Assembly: GCF_002115785.1 (NCBI RefSeq)
Contig: NZ_JFJY01000001.1
Span: 806,001 to 870,000, forward strand
DNA from: Thalassospira sp. MCCC 1A03138
Lineage (GTDB): Bacteria > Pseudomonadota > Alphaproteobacteria > Rhodospirillales > Thalassospiraceae
DNA length: 64,000 nucleotides
Direction: 5' to 3'
In this document: positions 45,109 through 54,291 of the stretch, in pieces
Layout: each line of letters opens with the position of its first letter
Numbering within the stretch: the stretch's first letter is position 1
Notes under the pieces: generated by a model
What the model saw: only the letters and a program-made list of their open reading frames with translations
The model's database searches: none
What the model was told of the DNA's origin: nothing
Made by a program: the position numbers and the translations under genes

Positions 45109-45642
45109 TTAACGCAAATCATACTGCATACGCACGACACCAGACTTGTAGTGCTCCGATGCCACCAGTTTCGGTGTCGTGCCCACAGCATCCCGGCCAA
45201 ACAGCCGGATGCCATCGCCCAGAATTTCAGGGATAATGAACATTTCAAGCTGATCGACAAGGCCGCCAAACAGGAATTGGGTCACAACACTGGCCCCGCC
45301 GACGATCCAGATATCGCCGGTATCGGACCTGTCATCGCAAAGCTGGCTTGCAAGTTCCACAAGACTACCGCCATAGGCCTCTGTATTGGCCGGGCGGTTA
45401 TCGGGCAAATCGCGCGATGTCAGGACAATCGTGCGGCGATCTTCATAGGGCCAGTCGCCAAATTCCATCACCTGATCAAAGGTTTTTCGCCCGATGATCA
45501 GTGTTCCCACGGCGCCCAGAAAGCCCTCGAAATTGAACTCGGCCGGATCGAATTGATCAAGCCAGTCAACCGCGCCATTGGCGCGCGCGATATAGCCATC
45601 CAGACTGACCGCGATATAGATGCGGAACAGTTTCTTTTTCAT
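45109..45642 (-). CDS. Dihydrofolate reductase family protein (RibD C-terminal-like)
   Basis: A 177-residue protein with the DHFR/RibD-C fold (YyaP-like). Key segments are RIYIAVSLDGYIARANGAVDWL at the start, LIIGRKTFDQVMEFGDWPY and DIWIVGGASVVTQFLFGGLVDQL. Such proteins are often NADPH-dependent reductases of uncertain substrate and not the main folate enzyme. I use the ATG at 45640-45642 as the family start; an in-frame extension reaches 45720. Last gene of the minus-strand run after the serine deaminase gene, separated from it by a terminator. Confidence 0.87.
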   Translation of the reverse strand: MKKKLFRIYIAVSLDGYIARANGAVDWLDQFDPAEFNFEGFLGAVGTLIIGRKTFDQVMEFGDWPYEDRRTIVLTSRDLPDNRPANTEAYGGSLVELASQLCDDRSDTGDIWIVGGASVVTQFLFGGLVDQLEMFIIPEILGDGIRLFGRDAVGTTPKLVASEHYKSGVVRMQYDLR

Positions 45643-45735
45643 GCTTTGCCCAACCTGTTCGGGGTCTTTGCCCCGTTTTTGATTTCTCAATGATATCAGA
45701 TTGCAGGCGCAAGGTGGCAAGAATCAGGCCGGATG

Positions 45736-45771
45736 AAAAACACCCCCGAAACGGCGGCTTCGAGGGTGTTT
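45736..45771 (-). terminator. Rho-independent terminator after the serine deaminase gene
   Basis: On the minus strand GGGTGTTT ends a stem with 8 outer pairs (45738-45745 with 45764-45771), a mismatch and 4 inner pairs, followed by T's (45736-45740 region). It lies just after the stop at 45795. Confidence 0.8.
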
Positions 45772-45794
45772 GGTCGGTATTTCAAACTGTCAGC

Positions 45795-47210
45795 TCAACA
45801 TTCGACCACGTTGACATTGACCGCCAGCCCGCCCTGGCTGGTTTCCTTGTATTTGCTTTGCATATCAATGCCGGTCTGGCGCATGGTTTCGATCACCTTG
45901 TCGAGGGACACGGTATGCTGACCATCGCCGCGCATCGCCAGACGGGCAGCATTGATCGCCTTGACCGCCCCCATGGTGTTGCGTTCGATGCAGGGCACCT
46001 GCACCAGACCGCCAATTGGATCACAAGTCAGGCCAAGGTTGTGTTCCATGCCAATTTCGGCGGCGTTTTCAACCTGTTCGGGCGTACCGCCCATGACGGC
46101 ACAAAGCGCGCCTGCCGCCATTGAGCAGGCCACACCGACCTCGCCCTGACAACCGACTTCGGCGGCCGAAATCGACGCACGCTTTTTATAGATCGAACCA
46201 ATGGCCGCCGCCGTTAACAGGAATTCGCGTATTTTGCCCTGTGTCACATTGGCCCCGAACCGTTCGTAATAGCGCAGCACGGCGGGAATAACACCCGCCG
46301 CCCCGTTGGTCGGGGCGGTCACGACGCGCGAACCGGCAGCATTTTCTTCGTTAACCGCAAGGGCATAAAGATTGACCCAGTCGATCACGGTCAACGGGTC
46401 CTTAAGCCCCGCTTCTGGCCGTTCAGTCAGTTCAAGGTAAAGTTTGCGCGCACGCCGTTTGACATTCAACCCGCCGGGCAGGATGCCATCGGTTTTGCAG
46501 CCACGCTCAATACAATCCATCATCGCGCGATGCACGCGGTCGACAAATTCCTCGGTCTCGGCAGGTTCACGCCAGCTTTTTTCGTTTTCGGCCATGACTT
46601 CGGCAATCGACAGCTTTTCCTTTTTACAGATCGCCATCAGTTCATCGGCCGAGGAAAAGGGATAAGGCAGCGTGATATTATCGCCGGAATATTCCGCGCC
46701 GCGATCATCGCCCGAGACGATAAACCCACCCCCAACCGAAAAATATTCCTGTTTGTGCAAAACAACACCATCACGGTCAAAGGCGGTGATCCGCATGCCA
46801 TTGGGATGTTCGGGCAGGCTTTCGGTCATATGGAAAACAAGGTTGGTATCCCGGTTGAAAGCAACCGGGTGCGCGCCGTAAAGCTGTAATGCGTGATCTT
46901 TATCAATCGCATCCATTGTCGGTGCGATCCGGTCTGGATCAACCGAACGCGGTCGTTCCCCCGAAAGCCCCATGATCACCGCGGTATCGGTGGCATGGCC
47001 CTTGCCGGTCAGGGCAAGCGATCCGTAAAGATCGACAATCACCGAGCCGATTTTTTCCAAAAGATTCCGGGCTTCGAGTTCCAGACAGAACCGATAGCCC
47101 GCGCGCATCGGGCCGACCGTATGCGAACTCGATGGGCCAATCCCGATGGTATAAAGATCGACAACGGAAAGATTAACGTCTTGCGGACGCTGCTTATTTT
47201 CTTCGGTCAA
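45795..47210 (-). CDS. sdaA: L-serine ammonia-lyase (iron-sulfur type)
   Basis: A 471-residue single-chain [4Fe-4S] serine deaminase converting L-serine to pyruvate and ammonia. The N-terminal [16 protein letters not shown] block and the cluster cysteines in [20 protein letters not shown] and [15 protein letters not shown] are intact. I place the start at TTG 47208-47210 because GGGAGG lies five bases upstream and the resulting length fits the family. The reading frame is open for another 104 codons up to 47522, but that part is a tandem glycine riboswitch, not protein. Glycine should therefore induce it through the leader. Confidence 0.93.
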   Translation of the reverse strand: MTEENKQRPQDVNLSVVDLYTIGIGPSSSHTVGPMRAGYRFCLELEARNLLEKIGSVIVDLYGSLALTGKGHATDTAVIMGLSGERPRSVDPDRIAPTMDAIDKDHALQLYGAHPVAFNRDTNLVFHMTESLPEHPNGMRITAFDRDGVVLHKQEYFSVGGGFIVSGDDRGAEYSGDNITLPYPFSSADELMAICKKEKLSIAEVMAENEKSWREPAETEEFVDRVHRAMMDCIERGCKTDGILPGGLNVKRRARKLYLELTERPEAGLKDPLTVIDWVNLYALAVNEENAAGSRVVTAPTNGAAGVIPAVLRYYERFGANVTQGKIREFLLTAAAIGSIYKKRASISAAEVGCQGEVGVACSMAAGALCAVMGGTPEQVENAAEIGMEHNLGLTCDPIGGLVQVPCIERNTMGAVKAINAARLAMRGDGQHTVSLDKVIETMRQTGIDMQSKYKETSQGGLAVNVNVVEC

Positions 47211-47231
47211 ATGGGCCTCCCACGGCTCTTT

Positions 47232-47256
47232 GTCATGCGGATCAATGCCACATGAC
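47232..47256 (-). promoter_or_regulatory. Putative expression-platform hairpin of the glycine riboswitch
   Basis: GTCATGTGG pairs with CCGCATGAC (8 Watson-Crick pairs and one wobble) around a 7-base loop. It lies between the second aptamer and the ribosome-binding site at about 47216-47221. No U-run follows, which suggests translational and not transcriptional control. Confidence 0.55.
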
Positions 47257-47269
47257 GTTATAGAACCGG

Positions 47270-47505
47270 TGTCTTGCCCCCTCTGTCCCTTGACCTGAGA
47301 TTGTGCGCCTGTTGCCAAAAACAAAGAAGTCTTTGACGCCATGGCTTCATCCTTCGGTGGAAATATGGTGCCGGGCGTTGGCCCCGTACCGCTTTCTCTC
47401 TCCAGAGCCTCAATCCGCAACGGTCCATCTGCCTGAGAGTTTTCGGGGCTATTGCTCCTTCGGCGCCGATCTGATCGCGGGATCAAAGCGGGCTCTCCCA
47501 TCGCG
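47270..47505 (-). promoter_or_regulatory. Tandem glycine riboswitch upstream of sdaA
   Basis: Read on the minus strand, aptamer 1 has GGGAGAGCCCGC (from about 47500), CGCCGAAGGAGCAA and AACTCTCAGGCAGATGGACC. A short linker leads to aptamer 2: CTGGAGAGAGAAAGCGG, CCACCGAAGGATGAAGCC and CAATCTCAGGTCAAGGGACAGAGG (written here in pieces; the last ends near 47280). These are the conserved P1, P3a and CUCUCAGG-type elements of the glycine aptamer, present twice. Glycine binding normally switches expression on. Control of a serine deaminase fits because glycine and serine interconvert. Confidence 0.88.
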
Positions 47506-47535
47506 GTTATTCGAGGTATCACCGTAACGTCCGAG

Positions 47536-47563
47536 ATTACAGCTAGGTGATGATCCTTGTCAA
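47536..47563 (-). promoter_or_regulatory. Promoter of the sdaA riboswitch transcript
   Basis: TTGACA (47558-47563) and TGTAAT (47536-47541) on the minus strand, with 16 bp between them. The predicted start near 47529 is just upstream of aptamer 1, as expected for a riboswitch leader. Confidence 0.7.
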
Positions 47564-47711
47564 AAAGCGACTTTGCAAGCGCACAAAAAATACCCGGTCG
47601 GAAGGCTGTTCAATACCGGCATTCATGATAGATTGCGCGTTGAAAATGCTATGATTGGCAGCGTCTGATGGCGGACCCACCGCGCCCGGCGTCTTTGTAC
47701 GGATGGCAAAA

Positions 47712-47741
47712 TTACCGGAAAATAACCATCTTTACCGGTAA
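47712..47741 (+). repeat. TTACCGG direct repeats upstream of gpmI
   Basis: TTACCGG occurs at 47712-47718 and 47732-47738, exactly 20 bp apart (about two helical turns). The second copy is part of the palindrome TTACCGGTAA. It lies 44 bp before the gpmI start codon and could be a regulator site. Confidence 0.35.
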
Positions 47742-47784
47742 TTCAGCCTTTTACCTTATTTCGTGTACTTTACTTCGTGGGATT

Positions 47785-49377
47785 ATGATTGTGACTGTAT
47801 CAAATACCGTAAAGCGCCCGCGTCCGGTGGTGCTGTGCATTCTGGATGGATGGGGTTATCGCGAGGAAAGCAAGGACAATGCAGTTGCATTGGCCAATAC
47901 CCCTGTTTGGGACGCGCTTTATGCCAACAATCCGACCGGCTTTCTGAAAGCCTGCGGTCTTGATGTCGGCCTGCCCGAAGGGCAGATGGGCAATTCCGAA
48001 GTCGGCCATATGAATCTTGGTGCCGGCCGGGTTGTGATGCAGGAACTGCCAAAAATTGACGAGGCTGTCAAAACCGGTTCGATCGCAGATACCGATACCG
48101 TCAAAAAGGTTATCGCCAAGCTGAAAGAAAGCGGGGGTGTCTGTCATATCGCGGGGCTTCTGTCCGAAGGCGGGGTGCATTCCCATCAGGCCCATATGGC
48201 AGCGCTGGCCAAAATCATCGCATCGGCCGGTGTGCCGGTAAAAATCCATGCCTACCTGGATGGCCGCGATACCGCCCCCAAAAGTGCAGCCAAATTCCTT
48301 GAAAAATTCCGCGCACTGATTGGTGATGCCAATGTTGAAATCGTGACCGTCACCGGGCGCTACTACGCGATGGACCGCGACAATCGCTGGGAACGCGTCA
48401 GCCAGGCCTATTTCACGATGGTAAAGGGCAAGAATTACGACGATGGCCGCACCGCTGAAAGTGCCGAAGCCGCAATCAGGGCTGCCTATGATGCCGACAC
48501 CACGGATGAATTCGTTCTGCCGACCGTGATTGGCGATTATGCCGGCATGAAAGACGGCGACGGGCTTTTGATGACCAATTTCCGGGCCGACCGCGCACGT
48601 GAAATTCTGGCCGCGATCTGCGGACCGGACTTTGACGGGTTTGACCGTGGCACCCCGATCAGATTTGCCGTGCAGGCCGGTATGGTTGAATATTCATCCG
48701 ACCATGCAAAATATATGGATGCGATCTATCCGCCGCAGGTGTTGCCAAATATCTTTGGTGAAGTCGTTTCCAGGGCTGGCATGAAGCAGTTGCGCATCGC
48801 GGAAACCGAAAAATATCCGCATGTGTCCTTCTTCTTTAACGGCGGCGAAGAACAGGTTTTCGAAGGCGAAGACCGTATTCTGGTGCCATCGCCCAAGGTC
48901 GCGACCTATGATTTGCAGCCGGAAATGTCGGCCCCGGAAGTGACCGAAAAGCTGGTGGCGGCGATCAGGGCTGAAACCTATGACGCGATCATTCTGAACT
49001 TTGCCAACCCCGACATGGTCGGCCATAGCGGTATTTTGTCCGCCGCGATGAAGGCCGCCGAAGCGGTTGATACCTGCCTTGGGCAGGTTGTTGATGCGGT
49101 TAAATCGGTGGGCGGCGTGATGTTCGTTACCGCCGATCACGGGAACTGTGAGATGATGGTGGATCCGGAAACCGGCGAGCCGCACACCGCGCATACGCTT
49201 AATCTGGTGCCGACCATTCTGGTGAATGGACCCGAAGGCGCGACACTGGAAAATGGTCGTCTGGCCGACGTGGCACCGACTTTATTGCAGCTTCTTGGGC
49301 TGCCGCAACCGGCGGAAATGACCGGCAAACCGTTGATCAAGGGTTTGAAAGGGAATGATGCGCTTCTTGCGAACTGA
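47785..49377 (+). CDS. gpmI: 2,3-bisphosphoglycerate-independent phosphoglycerate mutase
   Basis: A 530-residue metal-dependent mutase of the alkaline phosphatase superfamily, interconverting 3- and 2-phosphoglycerate in glycolysis. The phosphoserine is Ser71 in GQMGNSEVGHMN; the first metal site is LCILDGWG at residues 17-24. C-terminal metal ligands lie in NFANPDMVGHSG and FVTADHGNCEMM. The ATG at 47785 was chosen over an upstream extension because it gives the family N terminus. It overlaps the envC-like start by 23 bp. pgk for the preceding glycolytic step lies at 58177. Confidence 0.96.
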   Translation: MIVTVSNTVKRPRPVVLCILDGWGYREESKDNAVALANTPVWDALYANNPTGFLKACGLDVGLPEGQMGNSEVGHMNLGAGRVVMQELPKIDEAVKTGSIADTDTVKKVIAKLKESGGVCHIAGLLSEGGVHSHQAHMAALAKIIASAGVPVKIHAYLDGRDTAPKSAAKFLEKFRALIGDANVEIVTVTGRYYAMDRDNRWERVSQAYFTMVKGKNYDDGRTAESAEAAIRAAYDADTTDEFVLPTVIGDYAGMKDGDGLLMTNFRADRAREILAAICGPDFDGFDRGTPIRFAVQAGMVEYSSDHAKYMDAIYPPQVLPNIFGEVVSRAGMKQLRIAETEKYPHVSFFFNGGEEQVFEGEDRILVPSPKVATYDLQPEMSAPEVTEKLVAAIRAETYDAIILNFANPDMVGHSGILSAAMKAAEAVDTCLGQVVDAVKSVGGVMFVTADHGNCEMMVDPETGEPHTAHTLNLVPTILVNGPEGATLENGRLADVAPTLLQLLGLPQPAEMTGKPLIKGLKGNDALLAN

Positions 49378-50704
49378 TCTGCGTTCCAAGACCGCCCTGC
49401 CTGCGCTGGCTGTGATTGCAGCCATGATCGCGGGCGGGGCAGCGCCGTCTTTTGCCCAGTCGCTACGCAAGGTCGACAGTCAGCTTGATAAACTTGAAAG
49501 CCAGTTGTCAGAGCAGCAAAAGCAGGAAGAATTCCTGGCGCGCAAATCGCGCGAACTCTGGACCGAGGAACAGGCGCTTCAATCCGAAGCCATTTCGGTC
49601 GCCAGACGCGCCCAGCGCCTTGAAACAACCCTGACCGATCTTGAAGATCAGCTTGCCGAACTTGAAGTGCGCGAAAAGCGGGCCGCCACCAGCCTTGAAG
49701 ACAAAGCCGGGCAATATGCCCGCATCCTGATGGCCTTGCAGCGTTTGTCGACCACCCCGCCCGAAGCTGTGATCGCCCTTCCGACCAGCCCGCAGGATAC
49801 ATTGCGGTCAGCCATCCTGTTAAAGGCCGCCCTGCCCGGTGTTGAACAGCATGCGCGCGATTTGCGCGCCGAGCTTGAAGAAATTGGCACCCTTCGCGAA
49901 GACATCCGCACGCGCCGCAGCGAAATGGCAGCCGCCACCAAAGAATTACAGGCAGAGCGCCAGTCACTGGCCGCCCTGCTTAACGAAAAGCGCAAACTGC
50001 GTTCGGAAACCGAGGCCGAGGCCAAAATGGCATCGCGTGCCGTCAATGAACTGGCGACCGAGGCAAAATCATTGGGCGATCTTCTGGAAAGCCTGAAAAA
50101 GCGGGCGGAAGGCGTTCCCGAACCCCGCATGAAACCGGAACGCCAGATCGCCAAGCGTACGGAACCCAAACCGGCCCCGGCCCCATCGACAATTGCCAGA
50201 AACGAGCCGCCCGCCACCCCTGCGGAAAAAACAGCCCCTGCCAGCAAGGCATCATCGGCAAATGATGAAGAGCTTTCTGTCGGCAGTTCGATCACGTTGG
50301 CACACGGACAATTGCGTATGCCCGCAAGCGGCAAGGTCGTTACATTGTTTGGTGAACGGTCCCGCGGACCGGACGGATTGGCGGTTACACATTCCAAAGG
50401 GATAGAGATCGACACACGCCCAAACGCGCAGGTCGTATCGCCCTTTGACGGCAAAGTTGTATTCGCCGGGCCCTTCCGTGGCTATGGCCGCCTCTTGATT
50501 ATCGAACACGGCGAAGGATACCATAGCCTTATCGCTGGTTTTGATCGGCTCGACAGTGTGGTAGGACAATATCTGTTGGCGGGTGAACCTGTTGGAATAA
50601 TGGGTGAATTATCGCCTAAACTCTATCTGGAGATGCGCCATGACGGTGAAGCGATCAATCCGCTTCCCTGGCTGGCCTCGAAAAACGGCAAGGTAAGTGG
50701 ATGA
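49355..50704 (+). CDS. envC: EnvC-like murein hydrolase activator (degenerate LytM domain)
   Basis: A 449-residue exported protein. A signal peptide spans about residues 1-35 (cleavage near SFAQ). A coiled-coil region rich in Glu, Gln, Arg and Leu follows (about 38-270), then a Pro/Ala linker and a C-terminal M23/LytM domain (about 320-440). In the LytM domain the zinc sites are altered: HSKGIEI instead of HxGxD, and LYLEMR where HxHFE is expected. This fits EnvC, which has no peptidase activity but activates amidases at the division site. Starts inside gpmI with a 23-bp overlap and ends in ATGA overlap with ctpA. Confidence 0.92.
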   Translation: MMRFLRTDLRSKTALPALAVIAAMIAGGAAPSFAQSLRKVDSQLDKLESQLSEQQKQEEFLARKSRELWTEEQALQSEAISVARRAQRLETTLTDLEDQLAELEVREKRAATSLEDKAGQYARILMALQRLSTTPPEAVIALPTSPQDTLRSAILLKAALPGVEQHARDLRAELEEIGTLREDIRTRRSEMAAATKELQAERQSLAALLNEKRKLRSETEAEAKMASRAVNELATEAKSLGDLLESLKKRAEGVPEPRMKPERQIAKRTEPKPAPAPSTIARNEPPATPAEKTAPASKASSANDEELSVGSSITLAHGQLRMPASGKVVTLFGERSRGPDGLAVTHSKGIEIDTRPNAQVVSPFDGKVVFAGPFRGYGRLLIIEHGEGYHSLIAGFDRLDSVVGQYLLAGEPVGIMGELSPKLYLEMRHDGEAINPLPWLASKNGKVSG

Positions 50705-52005
50705 AAACCTCTCGATTGGCAGTATTCGCACTCGCTACCGGCATGACTTTGGGCCTTGCTTCGCCCGCGCTGGCGCAATCTTCACCAACAACATCAGCCG
50801 AAACCTATCGGCTGCTGAACCTGTTTGGCGATGTGTTTGAACAGGTGAAATCGAAATATGTCGAAGAAGTCGATGACAAGCAGCTGATCGAAGCGGCCAT
50901 CAACGGCATGCTGACATCGCTTGATCCGCATTCCTCCTATCTGAATATGGATAATTTCGAGGAAATGCAGGTCGATACCCGCGGCGAGTTCGGCGGGCTT
51001 GGTATTGAAGTCACGATGGAAGAAGGCTTTGTCAAAGTCATTTCCCCGATTTATGACACGCCTGCCGAAAAGGCAGGTTTGCAACCCGGTGACTTCATCA
51101 CCCATATCGATGGCAAACCGATCCGTGGTCTTGGCCTGAACGAAGCGGTTGAAATGATGCGCGGCAAGGTCAATACGGACATTATCCTGACCATCATGCG
51201 CAAGGGTGAAACCGCACCGTTTGATGTCACCCTGACCCGGGCCGTGATCAAGATCCAGTCGGTTAGATCCGAAGCAAAGGATGATGTCGGATATATCCGC
51301 ATCACCAAATTCAACGAGCAGACCTTTAGCGGCCTGCAACGTGCGATCACCGAGTTGCGCGACCAGATCGGCCCGGAAATCAAGGGCCTTGTGATTGACA
51401 TGCGCAACAATCCTGGTGGTTTGCTCGATCAGGCGATTTCGGTTTCGGACGCATTCCTTGATAAGGGTGAAATCGTATCAACCCGCCCGCGCGATACCGA
51501 AAATACCGAACGTTACAATGCCCGTCCGGGCGATCTTGCCGACGGACTTCCCATGATCGTTCTGATCAATGACGGTTCGGCATCCGCATCCGAAATCGTT
51601 GCCGGTGCCCTTCAGGATCACCGCCGCGCGGTCATCATGGGAACACGCAGTTTCGGCAAGGGATCGGTTCAGACAATCCTTCCGATGCCCGGCAATGTGG
51701 CACTGCGTCTGACCACGGCTCGCTATTACACGCCGTCGGGAAAATCGATCCAGGAAGTCGGCATCGTGCCTGACATCATCGTCCCGCAGGCCCGTGTCGA
51801 AAGCATCGAAGCCGCCCAGCGCCGATCCGAGGCTGATCTGAATGGTGCATTGCGCAACGAGGATGAAACCATCAGCAACGCCGAAAGCGATGCAAATGAT
51901 CGCCGCAATGCCGCCGAGGAAATAGCGCTGGAAGATTATCAACTGTCCCGTGCACTTGACATGATCCGCGGCATCGCCCTGTTCGCACCCCGCCCGCAAG
52001 GGTGA
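50701..52005 (+). CDS. ctpA: S41 family carboxy-terminal processing protease
   Basis: A 434-residue periplasmic serine protease of the CtpA/Prc group. A signal peptide (residues 1-25) is followed by an S41 N-terminal part, a PDZ domain (about 85-170, starting GLGIEVTMEEGFVKVIS) and the protease domain. The catalytic Ser is in NDGSASASEIVAG and the Lys in SFGKGSVQ. The C-terminal tail is acidic and alanine-rich. It processes or degrades envelope proteins, often peptidoglycan hydrolases, which fits with its coupling to the EnvC-like gene. Confidence 0.95.
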   Translation: MKTSRLAVFALATGMTLGLASPALAQSSPTTSAETYRLLNLFGDVFEQVKSKYVEEVDDKQLIEAAINGMLTSLDPHSSYLNMDNFEEMQVDTRGEFGGLGIEVTMEEGFVKVISPIYDTPAEKAGLQPGDFITHIDGKPIRGLGLNEAVEMMRGKVNTDIILTIMRKGETAPFDVTLTRAVIKIQSVRSEAKDDVGYIRITKFNEQTFSGLQRAITELRDQIGPEIKGLVIDMRNNPGGLLDQAISVSDAFLDKGEIVSTRPRDTENTERYNARPGDLADGLPMIVLINDGSASASEIVAGALQDHRRAVIMGTRSFGKGSVQTILPMPGNVALRLTTARYYTPSGKSIQEVGIVPDIIVPQARVESIEAAQRRSEADLNGALRNEDETISNAESDANDRRNAAEEIALEDYQLSRALDMIRGIALFAPRPQG

Positions 52006-52040
52006 GGTGCGATCCGCAGACCGAAAGAGACTGACCTTTC

Positions 52041-53570
52041 GTGATCAGGAAACTCATAAAATCCTTACGGTTTGGCCGAAAGAAGGAACGGGATTCTCTT
52101 GATGACATGGGCGATCCTGAAACAGATGATGTTTCAGACGCTCTGTCGGACGAGGATCTTCCCTTTAACGAGTTGCCGATCGAGGTTCAATGGGCACGTT
52201 TGCCCAAGCATCCGCCATCACGGCGCTGGTGGCTGTCAAAACTCCTGATCATTGCGCTGTTTTTAAGCCCGATTGCCGCGGCGGGTGTCGGACTTATCCC
52301 GATCCTTGATCCTGAAACCGGCTGGCGGCTGTTTCATCTTGGATCACCCAAAACCATCGTCGCCGTTCCCGGGACCGAGCGCGAGCTTCAGGAAGAAATC
52401 GCCAAAGGTGTGCGCGACGTCGAAGAACGCACGCGCGCCGAGCAGGAAGCACTGGCCAAAGCCGCTAGTGATCCCAACAATCCGCAAAGTGCCGAAGACA
52501 TCGCCAGACAGCTTGAAGGCGTTTCAGATCTGGTTGGCACCCCCGGTCAGGAGGGCGCAGTGGATGGCACGACAACACCAACCCCGGAAGAACTCGCCGC
52601 CCTAGCCGAAGAAGGCGCACTTGATCAGCCGATAGAACCAGATCCCCTGCGCCCGGCTCCGCTTCCTGGTCTGGATGAAGAGGGCAGTTTCGGTCGTATT
52701 CCGCGGATTGCCGATGATGGCACGACGCCGTTTGATGCCTATAAACGGCCCTTCGAACGGGTTGAAGGCCAGCCCTATGTCGCGATCATCGTGACCGGTA
52801 TAGGCTTGAACAGCACCAGAACGAAGGCGGCAATCGAAGATTTGCCGTTGAATATTTCGCTGGCGCTGTCGCCCTATGCCAACAATCTGCAACAGGTCGC
52901 CGCCGATGCCCGCGCCATGGGCCACGAGATATTCTTGCAGTTGCCGATGGAGCCGATCGACTTCCCGCTATCTGATCCCGGTCCGCGCGCGCTTTTGACC
53001 AGCCTGCCGGAAGGGGAAAACCTTGTGCGACTTGAATGGTTGCTCGCACGGTTCCCGGGCTATGCGGGTGTCGTCAGTTATCTTGGGTCGAAATTCGGAA
53101 GCCTCGATAGCGCCATCCGTCCGGTGATCGAATTCGTCGACCGGACCGGTCTTATGTATGTTGAAGGTACCAATTCCGGGTCCGTGAGCCTTGGCGCGCA
53201 ATTGGCATCGAATGCCGATAGTCCGAATGCCGTTGGCAACATCATGATCGACGAAATTCCAAGTCGCCGACAAATCGACGCCCGGCTTAACGATCTGGTC
53301 GAACTGGCAAAAAGCAACGGCGTTGCCATCGGAATTGCGCAATCCTATCCGGTGACCATACAGCGCCTTCGGAACTGGTCGGCACGACTTGCCCGCCAGG
53401 GCGTTCAGCTTGCACCTGTTTCGGCGCTTGCAAAATTGCAGGTCACACCGCAGTCTGCGGACGAGGCGGAAGCCGCCCGGCGTGACGCCGCACTGGCCGA
53501 GGAACGCGCCCAAAAGGATGCCGCCCCGTCCGATACTGGTGACGGCGAAAGTGAAACAATCGAAAATTGA
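52041..53570 (+). CDS. Divergent polysaccharide deacetylase family protein (YibQ-like)
   Basis: A 509-residue protein. It has a charged N-terminal cytoplasmic region, one membrane span near residues 66-88 and a proline/acidic linker. A divergent polysaccharide deacetylase domain follows (about 235-470), starting PYVAIIVTGIGLNSTRTKAA. The metal-binding Asp-His-His set of true deacetylases is not evident, as usual for the YibQ group. The start is GTG at 52041; 35 bp separate it from ctpA. It belongs to the conserved envC-ctpA-yibQ-rppH chain; role in envelope biology is inferred. Confidence 0.9.
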   Translation: MIRKLIKSLRFGRKKERDSLDDMGDPETDDVSDALSDEDLPFNELPIEVQWARLPKHPPSRRWWLSKLLIIALFLSPIAAAGVGLIPILDPETGWRLFHLGSPKTIVAVPGTERELQEEIAKGVRDVEERTRAEQEALAKAASDPNNPQSAEDIARQLEGVSDLVGTPGQEGAVDGTTTPTPEELAALAEEGALDQPIEPDPLRPAPLPGLDEEGSFGRIPRIADDGTTPFDAYKRPFERVEGQPYVAIIVTGIGLNSTRTKAAIEDLPLNISLALSPYANNLQQVAADARAMGHEIFLQLPMEPIDFPLSDPGPRALLTSLPEGENLVRLEWLLARFPGYAGVVSYLGSKFGSLDSAIRPVIEFVDRTGLMYVEGTNSGSVSLGAQLASNADSPNAVGNIMIDEIPSRRQIDARLNDLVELAKSNGVAIGIAQSYPVTIQRLRNWSARLARQGVQLAPVSALAKLQVTPQSADEAEAARRDAALAEERAQKDAAPSDTGDGESETIEN

Positions 53571-53608
53571 TGACACCGCCACCGTATGCGGTTTGTCAGG
53601 GGGTATTG

Positions 53609-54205
53609 ATGGCGAAGAAATCGGGCGGCAAATCAAAGAAGGCAGCCAAAGCCAGCGATGATCAGAAGGCCGGGGATCAGAAGATAAAAACCGGCAGCAC
53701 GGACAAATCAACGCTGACCGCAGAAGACCTGCCTTATCGCCCCTGTGTCGGGATCGCGCTTTTTAACGATGAGGGACAGGTCTGGATCGGCAACCGGATC
53801 GGGTTTGAAGGCGCATGGCAATTGCCACAGGGCGGGATAGATGATGGCGAAACCGCCGAACAGGCAGCACTTCGCGAATTGTCCGAAGAAATCGGCACCG
53901 ACAAGGCCGAAATCGTCGCCGAAACACCCGACTGGCTGACCTATGATTTACCCGATCACCTGATTGGCAAGGCATTTGGCGGCAAGTATCGCGGCCAGAA
54001 ACAGAAATGGTTTGCCATGCACTTTACGGGTAAGGAAAAACATATCAAAATTGATGTTCACCATCCTGAATTTGATGCATGGCGCTGGACCGATTTCGGA
54101 ACTTTGCCCGATCTGATTGTCCCGTTCAAAAGGCCGGTTTATTTGCAACTTGTCGAAATCTTTCGTGATGTACCTCAAAGAATTCGAAATTTGGGGACGG
54201 CATAA
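53609..54205 (+). CDS. rppH: RNA 5'-pyrophosphohydrolase (Nudix)
   Basis: A 198-residue RppH that removes pyrophosphate from 5' ends of RNA and starts mRNA decay. The Nudix box GGIDDGETAEQAALRELSEE with the following IGT has all positions of Gx5Ex7REUxEExGU. RppH-specific segments are PYRPCVGIALFN, GAWQLPQGGI and KQKWFAMHF. The 40-residue N-terminal extension is lysine-rich and low in complexity, longer than in E. coli. ATG at 53609 with a CAGGGGG site. Last gene of the conserved chain. Confidence 0.93.
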   Translation: MAKKSGGKSKKAAKASDDQKAGDQKIKTGSTDKSTLTAEDLPYRPCVGIALFNDEGQVWIGNRIGFEGAWQLPQGGIDDGETAEQAALRELSEEIGTDKAEIVAETPDWLTYDLPDHLIGKAFGGKYRGQKQKWFAMHFTGKEKHIKIDVHHPEFDAWRWTDFGTLPDLIVPFKRPVYLQLVEIFRDVPQRIRNLGTA

Positions 54206-54291
54206 GACGCCACGTTATTTCTTGATCAATACGCTCAAATCGATAGATTGCAGAAAATCAAGATGCATCAGAAGTTTAGAGGAGTTCTAAG

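Noticed and set aside
47211..47522. N-terminal extension of the serine deaminase ORF by 104 codons
   Set aside because: This stretch is the tandem glycine riboswitch; the extra residues have no family similarity, and a ribosome-binding site and TTG start lie downstream.
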